The notes beneath the pieces were generated by a model. That model ran no database searches, was not told the DNA's origin, and saw nothing but the letters and a program-made list of their open reading frames with translations. 8,826 nt of DNA from JBBAFB01 sp041655595 (GTDB taxonomy: Bacteria > Bacillota > DULZ01), in assembly GCA_041655595.1 (NCBI GenBank), contig JBBAFB010000093.1, forward strand, positions 1 to 8,826, written 5' to 3'. Position 1 is the stretch's first letter, and each line of letters begins with the position of its first letter. Positions 1 to 6,206 of this stretch are shown one piece after another. A program made the position numbers and the translations under genes.

Positions 1-13
1 TTTTGCAGTAATT

Positions 14-20
14 GGAGGGG
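14..20 (+). promoter_or_regulatory. Strong ribosome binding site before an out-of-frame ATG
   Basis: GGAGGGG lies 7 bases before an ATG at 28-30. That ATG opens a reading frame (28-441) that runs across the DUF4418 gene in a different frame, and most of its translation does not look like a protein. The site may drive a short leader, mark a start separated from DUF4418 by a frameshift, or be a chance purine run. An upstream gene could end at the TAA at 9-11, but too little sequence is present to tell. Confidence 0.4.
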
Positions 21-76
21 TAGAATTATGTCTCCAGAAAAAGTAATTAAGAGCGTTTTTAGTGTCAAATTTAACG

Positions 77-85
77 AAGGAGGGG
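77..85 (+). promoter_or_regulatory. Ribosome binding site fixing the DUF4418 start
   Basis: AAGGAGGGG ends 6 bases before the GTG at 92. It supports 92 over the in-frame GTG at 62, which has no comparable purine run in front of it and would place this Shine-Dalgarno sequence inside the coding region. Confidence 0.75.
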
Positions 86-91
86 AAAAGC

Positions 92-502
92 GTGGATGCC
101 AAAAAAAGCTGGTTAAAGTGGGTACCGTTGTTACTGGGTATTTTGGTCTTATTAACGCCTTATATTATTGCTCCGGTGTGCGCTGGTTTTTTGGAATTAA
201 AAGTTGGCAGGCTAGTTCCGATGAAATGCCATTGGACAGCTCAAGCAGAATTACTTCTAGGAGGCATGTTAGTACTAACTTCGTTGTTGCTTTTTACCAA
301 AGTAAAGGGAAAATCCTTAATAGGGATCTTCATTGCTATATTAGGACTAGGTATTTTGTTACTGCCTCAGCAATGGGTAATTGGGGTCTGCCTGAGTCCG
401 GAAATGAGTTGCCGAACCACCTTGCTCTGGTTAGTTGGTGAGGGTCTATTGGTAATGGCTTCCGGAGTGTTAATTTGGAAAACCTTTAAAGAGGAGTGTT
501 GA
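92..502 (+). CDS. DUF4418 family small membrane protein
   Basis: A 136-residue integral membrane protein with four predicted helices, at about residues 10-28, 54-70, 75-93 and 109-126. It is recognised as DUF4418 by two conserved stretches: MKCHWTAQAE (residues 44-53) and GVCLSPEMSCRTT (98-110). Function is unknown. C30, C46-H47, C100 and C107 all sit at helix ends or in short loops, apparently on the same side of the membrane, which suits a metal or redox centre; this is inference. A fifth cysteine is the last residue. The GTG start was chosen for its ribosome binding site; an in-frame GTG at 62 would add 10 residues. The gene ends 4 bases before an ABC permease and should be co-transcribed with it, so it is probably an accessory part of that transporter. 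Family assignment is firm; role is open. Confidence 0.85.
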   Translation: MDAKKSWLKWVPLLLGILVLLTPYIIAPVCAGFLELKVGRLVPMKCHWTAQAELLLGGMLVLTSLLLFTKVKGKSLIGIFIAILGLGILLLPQQWVIGVCLSPEMSCRTTLLWLVGEGLLVMASGVLIWKTFKEEC

Positions 503-506
503 GCAA

Positions 507-1706
507 TTGTTTTTACTAGCTTGGCGAAATGTTACACGGCGCAAAAATCAAACAATAATAACTATCTTAATTACTTTTATAGCAATTCTGACATTCGTAA
601 CGACTCAAGCTACTATCTCTGTCTTAAATGAAGGTGTGCAATTGGCTAATAGTCGACTTGGAGCTGACGTAATTGTTTTACCTCATACTGTTAGGGCTGA
701 TGCATTTCAAACGATACTAACCGCTGATCCGGTAAATATTTACATGAATGAAAGTATCATAGATGATATACGGAAGTTACCGGGAGTTGAGCAGATAACA
801 CCTCAGTTTTTTGCTCAAACCTTAAATCAAAGCTGTTGCACCGTTGGAGGAGCAAAAAGACTGGTTGGTTTTGATGAGAGTAGCGATTTTGTAATTTGGC
901 CCTGGTTATCGGGAGAAGAGAGAATAAAACTTGCTCCTGATCAGATCCTTGTTGGAGGAGCTGTCCCGCCCATGCTTGGCGGAAAAGCCGTGATTCTGGG
1001 AGAGGGGTTTTGGGTAGCGGACAGGCTGGAAACTACCGGTACCGGAATGGATGAAACTATTTTCCTGGATATTAACGTAGCCAGGGAAATTGCTAAAGCA
1101 AGCCCCTACCTTAAGAGCTTGTGGGTTGAAGAGCCTCCGGATCATTTGATTTCTGCTGCTCTCATTAGAGTGGAAGAAGGGGTAGATCCTGCTTTATTAG
1201 CAGATGTAATTAATAATTCCGACATCAAAGGCAATGCGGTGGCTGTCGGTCGTGTGATTAGTCGAGCTAAAGACCAGATGGATAATATGACCAAGTTTTT
1301 GTTTCTTCTCTGGGGAGCCGTAGCCATTACCGCAGCTTTAGGGTTATTTGGGCGTTTTAACTCCTTAGCAAGGGAACGTAAAAAAGAGATTGGTATCTTC
1401 AGGGCCATTGGAGGTCAGCGTTCCGGGGCCTTTGGTCTTATTTTGTTTGAAACCCTATTGATGGTAGTTACAGGGGGGCTATTAGGGAGTTTGACAGCTG
1501 TATTTTTAATACAGCCTCTACTGGACTGGATCAGAGAGCTTGCGCAGCTACCTCAAGGAACATGGTCAATAATAGATGCGGTATATAGTACATTATTAGG
1601 CTTGGGGATTGCCATCGCTTTAGGAGTAGCTAGTGCTATCTATCCGGCTTGGAAAAGTGCCAGCTTGGAACCGCAAGAGGCTATTTCCAGCGGGGGCTTA
1701 GATTAG
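507..1706 (+). CDS. MacB/FtsX-type ABC transporter permease
   Basis: A 399-residue membrane subunit of a type VII (MacB/LolCDE-like) ABC system. Residues 1-13 (MFLLAWRNVTRRK) and a helix at about 14-36 are followed by an extracytoplasmic MacB-like domain to about 260, then three helices at about 264-282, 309-336 and 362-381. The conserved cytoplasmic segment ERKKEIGIFRAIGGQR (290-305) and the C-terminal YPAWKSASLEPQEAI (379-393) are typical of FtsX-domain permeases. Members of this class usually transmit force to the envelope or move lipids, peptides or proteins rather than import small solutes. The ectodomain carries a Cys-Cys pair (C110-C111), uncommon for this class. The TTG start at 507 has GAGGAG 10 bases upstream and gives the expected N-terminus. 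The ATPase gene follows 15 bases downstream. Only one permease gene is present, so a homodimer is likely. Substrate unknown. Confidence 0.88.
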   Translation: MFLLAWRNVTRRKNQTIITILITFIAILTFVTTQATISVLNEGVQLANSRLGADVIVLPHTVRADAFQTILTADPVNIYMNESIIDDIRKLPGVEQITPQFFAQTLNQSCCTVGGAKRLVGFDESSDFVIWPWLSGEERIKLAPDQILVGGAVPPMLGGKAVILGEGFWVADRLETTGTGMDETIFLDINVAREIAKASPYLKSLWVEEPPDHLISAALIRVEEGVDPALLADVINNSDIKGNAVAVGRVISRAKDQMDNMTKFLFLLWGAVAITAALGLFGRFNSLARERKKEIGIFRAIGGQRSGAFGLILFETLLMVVTGGLLGSLTAVFLIQPLLDWIRELAQLPQGTWSIIDAVYSTLLGLGIAIALGVASAIYPAWKSASLEPQEAISSGGLD

Positions 1707-1721
1707 TGGGGAGGTGAGGCT

Positions 1722-2393
1722 TTGACGATTTGCACCTTAAAAAAAGTCAGCAAAACTTATTTCGGGGGAGAAGAGGTTAGCCCTGTGAGAGGGATAGAAC
1801 TGGAGATTAATTCCGGTGATTTTTTGAGCATCGAGGGCCCCTCAGGAAGTGGAAAAAGCACATTGTTATATTTAATTGGTGGTTTATTAAAACCTACGGA
1901 AGGAAATGTCCTCATCAGGGGACAAAACACACAAAATCTGAAAGAAAGGGAATTGACGCGGCTTCGGAGCCGAAATATTGGCTTCGTCTTTCAGGAAGGA
2001 AGTCTTTTTCCTGCACTAACAGCACTGGAAAATGTGGAACTGGCCTATAAACTGCAAGATAAGAGCAGAAGAGATGGCAAGCGGAATCAGAAGGCAAAGG
2101 AACTTTTAGCTACTTTTGGCCTAAAAGAGCGGTTTGATTTTTTGCCTCATCAATTAAGTGTGGGGCAAAGAAGAAGAGTCCTTGTAGCTAGAGCTTTTGT
2201 AAAGGAATCTTCCTTGATTTTGGCCGACGAACCGACCAATGATTTAGATCCTTACTGGGCAGGGCAGGTAATAGATTTTTTAGAACGGGCAGCAGCAGGT
2301 AATGCAGTAGTTATGGTAACCCATCATTCTGAGTGGGCTAAACGGGCAAATCGGCGGTACAAACTTAGTGATGGAGGGTTACTTCCATGTTAA
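1722..2393 (+). CDS. ABC transporter ATP-binding protein (MacB/LolD type)
   Basis: A 223-residue cytoplasmic ATPase, full length for a LolD-like subunit. The elements are in order: Walker A GPSGSGKST (residues 39-47), Q-loop glutamine Q91, signature LSVGQ (145-149), Walker B LILADEP with catalytic E170, D-loop NDLD (173-176) and switch histidine H201. The signature has Val in place of the first Gly of LSGGQ, a tolerated variant. It should power the permease encoded immediately upstream. The TTG start at 1722 follows a perfect GGAGGTGA Shine-Dalgarno sequence at 1710-1717. The gene's end overlaps the propeller lipoprotein gene by 7 bases, which suggests translational coupling. The family is certain; the transported substrate is not known. 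Confidence 0.93.
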   Translation: MTICTLKKVSKTYFGGEEVSPVRGIELEINSGDFLSIEGPSGSGKSTLLYLIGGLLKPTEGNVLIRGQNTQNLKERELTRLRSRNIGFVFQEGSLFPALTALENVELAYKLQDKSRRDGKRNQKAKELLATFGLKERFDFLPHQLSVGQRRRVLVARAFVKESSLILADEPTNDLDPYWAGQVIDFLERAAAGNAVVMVTHHSEWAKRANRRYKLSDGGLLPC

Positions 2394-3601
2394 ATATTAA
2401 TCTTAAAAAAGGTTGTTATATACCAATTTGGGTTTTGTTAATCTTGATTTTTGCCGTGCTTCAAACAGGTTGCGAAAACAAAGCATCGCAAAGGAATTTG
2501 GTAATAGCAACTGAGGATATAGTTAAAAAGAAGGACGGGATAAATTCCCAAAAGGAATTGGAGAGGATTGCCGAAAGCCAAGCCCAAAATAAAGGCGGGG
2601 CAACAGCGAATATCATTGAATGGCCAGAAGAGGCACTGGTTGTTTGCCTTGAGGCCACCAATGAAATTGCCATAGTGGATCTAAAGAAGGAAAAGGTTGT
2701 ACAAAAAATTTCTGTGGGGACCGCCCCAAGAGATATTGTAAAGTCCCAAGATGGTAAGCGAATATTTGTAGCCAACAGTATGTCGGGTGAGGTTACCGTC
2801 TTGGAATTGGATACGGGGGAAATTCATTACATAAGTATGGGATCCTCGCCAACAAAAATGGTAATATCCCGTAGCGGAAGGTATGTCTATGTAGTTGATT
2901 ATTATTTAAACGGAGTTAGGGTATTGGATACAGAATTACTGTCACTAGTAAAGGTTTTGGGGCTTAAAAATTTAGGTTTTGATGATAGGGAAATACCAAT
3001 GGATTGTTGCTTAGATCCCCTTGGTACACTTGCAGACTTTGGCCGAGGACCGTCAGCTTTAGCTTTGGACCTTGAAGGTGAAATGCTATATGTAGGTAAT
3101 ATAGGCACTTGGGATGTGGCAGTAGTTGATCTAGAAAAAGAGTGGGAAGTTGTTTCTTGGGATGGGGTAACGGGAATACGTGATATGTTAATTGCTGGTT
3201 CTCCTGCTAAATTATATCTGGCTGGCATAGGTAGCAGCGAATTTTTTATAGACGAAATATTTGTTATTAATTTAGAAACAGGCGAACTAGGTCAAAAAAT
3301 CAAAATTGGCCACGAACCTATCGCCCTTCAGTTAGACCCCAATGGGAAAATCCTTTATGCACTAGCTAGGGAAGGACAAAAAATAGCGGCAATAGAGGTT
3401 GCAAGTGGCAATATATTGGGGACCTGTGAAGTTGGAGAAGGGGCCAGAGATTTTGCTTTATCCGATGATGGAGCATTAATTTTTGTTAGTCATGAAGAAG
3501 ATGGTACAGTATCAGTTATTGCCGCGGATAGTTTGGAAAAAACAACGACCATCTCGGTAGGCCTTAGACCTTTTGGGGCAGTTTATCTTAAGCAAGATTA
3601 G
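2387..3601 (+). CDS. YVTN/YncE-type beta-propeller probable lipoprotein
   Basis: A 404-residue secreted protein. Residues 7-28 form a lysine-led hydrophobic signal ending LQTGC, so C29 is the likely lipidated residue; Gln at -3 makes the lipobox imperfect. A charged linker (about 30-75) leads to about seven propeller blades, roughly at 84-109, 117-152, 158-190, 223-256, 265-307, 312-347 and 355-391. Blades show the repeated pattern of a D-L-x-T-G-type turn, an I-x-V-G strand, P-x-x-hydrophobic and D-G-K-x-hydrophobic-Y/F-V. A loop near 200-220 carries an adjacent pair C207-C208; C87 and C347 are other cysteines. There is no CXXCH haem site. The ATG has GGAGGG 8 bases upstream and overlaps the ATPase gene by 7 bases, so it belongs to the ABC operon. 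It may bind the substrate or act as a scaffold outside the membrane. A link to cytochrome cd1-like propellers is possible but unsupported. Confidence 0.82.
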   Translation: MLNINLKKGCYIPIWVLLILIFAVLQTGCENKASQRNLVIATEDIVKKKDGINSQKELERIAESQAQNKGGATANIIEWPEEALVVCLEATNEIAIVDLKKEKVVQKISVGTAPRDIVKSQDGKRIFVANSMSGEVTVLELDTGEIHYISMGSSPTKMVISRSGRYVYVVDYYLNGVRVLDTELLSLVKVLGLKNLGFDDREIPMDCCLDPLGTLADFGRGPSALALDLEGEMLYVGNIGTWDVAVVDLEKEWEVVSWDGVTGIRDMLIAGSPAKLYLAGIGSSEFFIDEIFVINLETGELGQKIKIGHEPIALQLDPNGKILYALAREGQKIAAIEVASGNILGTCEVGEGARDFALSDDGALIFVSHEEDGTVSVIAADSLEKTTTISVGLRPFGAVYLKQD

Positions 3602-3622
3602 TATCCCCTTCCGAGGTGGAGT

Positions 3623-3657
3623 TTTCTACAAGAGAAAGCTCGCATTTTTTGTAGAAA
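3623..3657 (+). other. Imperfect hairpin after the ABC operon
   Basis: TTTCTACAA (3623-3631) and TTGTAGAAA (3649-3657) are perfect 9-base inverted arms. An inner AAA/TTT pairing (3635-3637 with 3645-3647) leaves a 7-base loop. It starts 22 bases after the propeller stop codon, a natural place for a terminator. However, the stem is AT-rich and no T-tract follows on either strand, so intrinsic termination would be weak. It could also be an operator or an mRNA-stabilising structure. Confidence 0.4.
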
Positions 3658-3680
3658 GGTACACAGGCGAAGATAAATAT

Positions 3681-3735
3681 TTGTTGTAAAATACTTGATG
3701 AAGATAATTTGCTTTTAGTCAAAATTTTAAATTGA
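3681..3735 (+). promoter_or_regulatory. Possible promoter and FNR/CRP-like site upstream of the molybdoenzyme operon
   Basis: This AT-rich stretch in the only sizeable gap holds competing weak signals. TTGTTG (3681-3686), 16 bases, then GATAAT (3703-3708) makes a plausible sigma-A promoter. TTGAT-GAAG-ATAAT (3695-3708) matches the FNR-type consensus TTGAT-N4-ATCAA at 8 of 10 positions. If that were an activator site, TTAAAT at 3727-3732 could be the -10 element, with the dyad centred near -38. An imperfect dyad, TCAA to TTGA, spans 3719-3735. An anaerobic respiratory operon controlled by a CRP/FNR-family regulator is expected biology, but these matches could arise by chance in AT-rich DNA. 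Confidence 0.3.
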
Positions 3736-3822
3736 TGGGGGTGAAATAGTGCTTTAGAAAAAGATGAAACCTGGTTTTGTCTTTAAATGAGAATAGTTCC
3801 ACAAACTAGTTTGATAAATCTT

Positions 3823-3829
3823 GGAGGTG
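3823..3829 (+). promoter_or_regulatory. Ribosome binding site fixing the molybdoenzyme start
   Basis: GGAGGTG lies 5 bases before the ATG at 3835, which immediately precedes the twin-arginine signal. The in-frame ATG at 3787 lacks such a site and would add 16 residues ahead of the Tat motif. Confidence 0.85.
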
Positions 3830-3834
3830 TACTA

Positions 3835-6204
3835 ATGGAAGTTTCGCGTAGGAAATTTCTAGGTGGGGGTCTTGCACTGGGCGGCGTAATTGCTGTTGGA
3901 GCACAGGGACCCGTTCTGCGGGGCTTGGGTTTCAGTAAAGAAGCTAATGCGGCACCGGTAGGTGCGGAGGAGAAAATAACTTACAACTGCTGTAACCCGG
4001 AATGTAATAATTGTTCGTTAGAAGTCCATAGCCGTAACGGAAAGGTGGTTCGAGTTTTACCAAATCCGAATTATAGGCTTGGGACAAAACCATGTTTGAG
4101 GGGTCGCTCCCGGTTGCAATTAAACTATCATCCTGATCGAATTAAGTATCCGTTTAAAAGGGTAGGAGAGCGGGGAGAAGGTAAGTGGGAGCGTATTTCT
4201 TGGGATGAAGCCCTAGATATTGTTGCGGAAAATTTAGTAAAAGTTAGGGACAGTTACGGACCAGAAGGCATTTATTTTGCTGCAGGAGCTGTTATGTCTA
4301 AAATGCCAAATGGTATGCAGGGGCTATTCGCCAATGCCTTTGGTAAAGGGGTAAGGGTGGGGACTCTAGGTCAACTTTGTTGTGCCGCACAAGCTGAGGC
4401 CTCTCACGCTTTCCAAGGTTATAGATTGTCAGAAATGGAGGCCCTTGCGTACAGCAAATTCGTAATTTATTGGGGACACAACCCTGCTGTTACCTATATT
4501 CCTCAATGGCGTTTCATGGCTAATGCCAGGGATAAAGGGGCTCCTTTTGTTACTATTGATCCTCGTTACAGCGAAACTGCTGCCAAGTCAGATAAGTGGA
4601 TACCAATTAAGCCCGCTACAGATACTGCTATGGCCATGGCGATGATTAAGGTTATTATTGACGAGGACCTATATGAAAAAGAGTACTGCCTGGAAAAAAC
4701 AAATTTACCTTTTTTGGTTAATGAAGCGACAGGTAAGTTATTGCGACAAGATGAAATAATTGCCGACGGGGATCATGATACTTTTGTAGTTTGGGATGAG
4801 GTAGTAAATGGACCTGTTTCACCGGATCGGGCAACTTCCCCGATTTTAGAAGGGAGCTTTACAATTGGCGAGTTATCGGTCCGCACAGTATTTACTCGTT
4901 TAAGGGAAAGGGTAGCTAAATTTACACCCGAATACGCCAGTGAAATTACTAGTGTACCTGCCCGAGATATTATTGACTTGGCACGTGCCTATGCCTCAAC
5001 AAAGCCTGCCATGATCAATACTGCCATGTCGGGGGCCCAAAGAACAAGTTGGGGTGAATATTTTGTTTTTTCACTATTGAGTCTGGCGGCCTTAACTGGA
5101 AACCACGGGTTACTTGGTGGCGGCGTTAATGACTGTGGCGGTGATGCTTATCCCAAGGGAACGGAAGCGGCAATTCCGGCACCCTATCCTGCACAAACAA
5201 AAGGGGCGATCCCCGCAACAAAATTGGGGGAATACCTCCTGGAAGGAAAGCCTCATCCAATCAAAGCAGTTTACTGGCAAGGCAAAGGGCTTGGTCAGCA
5301 GCCTAATGCCAATAAGTTACTTGAGGCGCTAAAAAAGATGGATTTTGTAGTGGTCCAGGAGCATTTCTTTGGGGATGCAGCTTCCGTGGCGGATATAGTG
5401 TTGCCTGTTGCCACCCTGTTCGAGCGCTATGACGTTATGTGTGCTAGTAGATCCTATTATTACCACTTGATGGATAAGGCAATTGAACCTTTTATGGATG
5501 CTAAACCTGATGGATGGATTTATGGTGAACTTGCTAAGCGTCTAGGCTTTGGCGAGGTATTCGACAAAACAGAAGAAGAATTTATCAACATTATTCTGAA
5601 ACCAACCGGTTTGACAGTGGATAGTTTGCGTAAAAGTGGGCCGGTGTGGATTTGGAGTGATAGACATCTAAATCAATATGGGGAAAAATGGGATGAGCCA
5701 CCTCATTATTTCTTCAAACAGACCGGGCCTAAAACAGCCTCCGGTTTACTGGAGTTCCATTCCGTTCGCTGGGAGAATGCGGGTTACGAGCCAATGGTAA
5801 CCTATAAGACCCCCGTAGAATCAAAAGAAACGGCTCCAGATCTGTATCAGAAATATCCCTTAAGCTTAGTTGCAAATAAAATTCGTACCAAGGTCCATAG
5901 TACCTATGCTTTAATGCCTTGGTTGTCAGAGATTTACCCCAAAAGTTGGGTAGTTATGAATAGGAAGGATGCCCAAGCAAGGGGTATTAATGACGGTGAT
6001 CTGGTTGAAGTATTTAATGACCGGGGTTCAATAAAAGTGGCGGCTCATGTCTCTGATGGTATTCTTCAAGGGGTAGTTTCTTTGCCAAATGGCTGGTGGG
6101 TTCAACAAGGTGGTAATGCCAGTGTTTTAACAAATGATCATCCCAGTGAGATGTCGTACGGACACTGCCTTAACAATACCTTAGTTCAGGTTAGGGGGGT
6201 ATAG
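3835..6204 (+). CDS. Tat-exported molybdopterin oxidoreductase, catalytic subunit (DMSO reductase superfamily)
   Basis: A 789-residue catalytic subunit carrying Mo (or W)-bisMGD. The N-terminus has a Tat signal, SRRKFLGGG (4-12), a hydrophobic stretch, and a likely cleavage after ANAA (about residue 40), so the enzyme works outside the membrane. A [4Fe-4S] motif follows: C52-C53, C57, C60 and C87, best read as C53-x3-C57-x2-C60-x26-C87, then L-R-G. The candidate Mo ligand is C182 (or C183) in GQLCCAAQAEA. Further superfamily segments are VIYWGHNP, VTIDPRYSETAAKSD, TGNHGLLGGG, and a C-terminal molydopterin-binding domain from about residue 670. Length suits PsrA/PhsA/DmsA-like enzymes (about 750-850). 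A cysteine ligand argues against true DMSO/TMAO reductases, which use serine. The polysulfide, thiosulfate, tetrathionate, arsenate and selenium oxyanion reductase families remain possible; the substrate cannot be read. The ferredoxin gene starts 2 bases after its stop. Confidence 0.92.
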   Translation: MEVSRRKFLGGGLALGGVIAVGAQGPVLRGLGFSKEANAAPVGAEEKITYNCCNPECNNCSLEVHSRNGKVVRVLPNPNYRLGTKPCLRGRSRLQLNYHPDRIKYPFKRVGERGEGKWERISWDEALDIVAENLVKVRDSYGPEGIYFAAGAVMSKMPNGMQGLFANAFGKGVRVGTLGQLCCAAQAEASHAFQGYRLSEMEALAYSKFVIYWGHNPAVTYIPQWRFMANARDKGAPFVTIDPRYSETAAKSDKWIPIKPATDTAMAMAMIKVIIDEDLYEKEYCLEKTNLPFLVNEATGKLLRQDEIIADGDHDTFVVWDEVVNGPVSPDRATSPILEGSFTIGELSVRTVFTRLRERVAKFTPEYASEITSVPARDIIDLARAYASTKPAMINTAMSGAQRTSWGEYFVFSLLSLAALTGNHGLLGGGVNDCGGDAYPKGTEAAIPAPYPAQTKGAIPATKLGEYLLEGKPHPIKAVYWQGKGLGQQPNANKLLEALKKMDFVVVQEHFFGDAASVADIVLPVATLFERYDVMCASRSYYYHLMDKAIEPFMDAKPDGWIYGELAKRLGFGEVFDKTEEEFINIILKPTGLTVDSLRKSGPVWIWSDRHLNQYGEKWDEPPHYFFKQTGPKTASGLLEFHSVRWENAGYEPMVTYKTPVESKETAPDLYQKYPLSLVANKIRTKVHSTYALMPWLSEIYPKSWVVMNRKDAQARGINDGDLVEVFNDRGSIKVAAHVSDGILQGVVSLPNGWWVQQGGNASVLTNDHPSEMSYGHCLNNTLVQVRGV

Positions 6205-6206
6205 AT

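Noticed and set aside
62..91. GTG at 62 as the DUF4418 start
   Set aside because: There is no ribosome binding site ahead of it, and the strong AAGGAGGGG for GTG 92 would fall inside the coding region.
906..1408. Reverse-strand open frames opposite the permease
   Set aside because: They are shadows of a well-supported gene, with no family resemblance or ribosome binding site. The same holds for reverse frames opposite the ATPase, propeller, ferredoxin and NrfD genes.
2387..3601. Haem-binding propeller (cytochrome cd1 or c type)
   Set aside because: No CXXCH motif exists in this protein, and the blade pattern fits generic YVTN/YncE repeats, so a haem claim is unsupported.
3735..3757. Tiny open frames (MGVK and a two-codon GTG frame) after GGGGGTGA in the leader
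   Set aside because: They are four and two codons long with no evidence of a leader-peptide mechanism such as regulatory codons or a downstream attenuator.
3787..3834. Upstream ATG extending the molybdoenzyme by 16 residues
   Set aside because: No Shine-Dalgarno sequence precedes it, while GGAGGTG stands 5 bases before the ATG at 3835, which also places the Tat motif at the very N-terminus.
3602..3834. Molybdenum cofactor riboswitch in the leader
   Set aside because: The gap is AT-rich and shows neither the GC-rich multi-stem architecture nor the conserved segments expected of the Moco RNA; only one simple hairpin is visible.
4378..4383. Selenocysteine at the molybdenum site
   Set aside because: Both codons are TGT; there is no in-frame TGA in the gene.
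5114..5332. Short + strand frame inside the molybdoenzyme gene
   Set aside because: Out of frame within conserved molybdopterin-binding sequence; its translation has no recognisable features.
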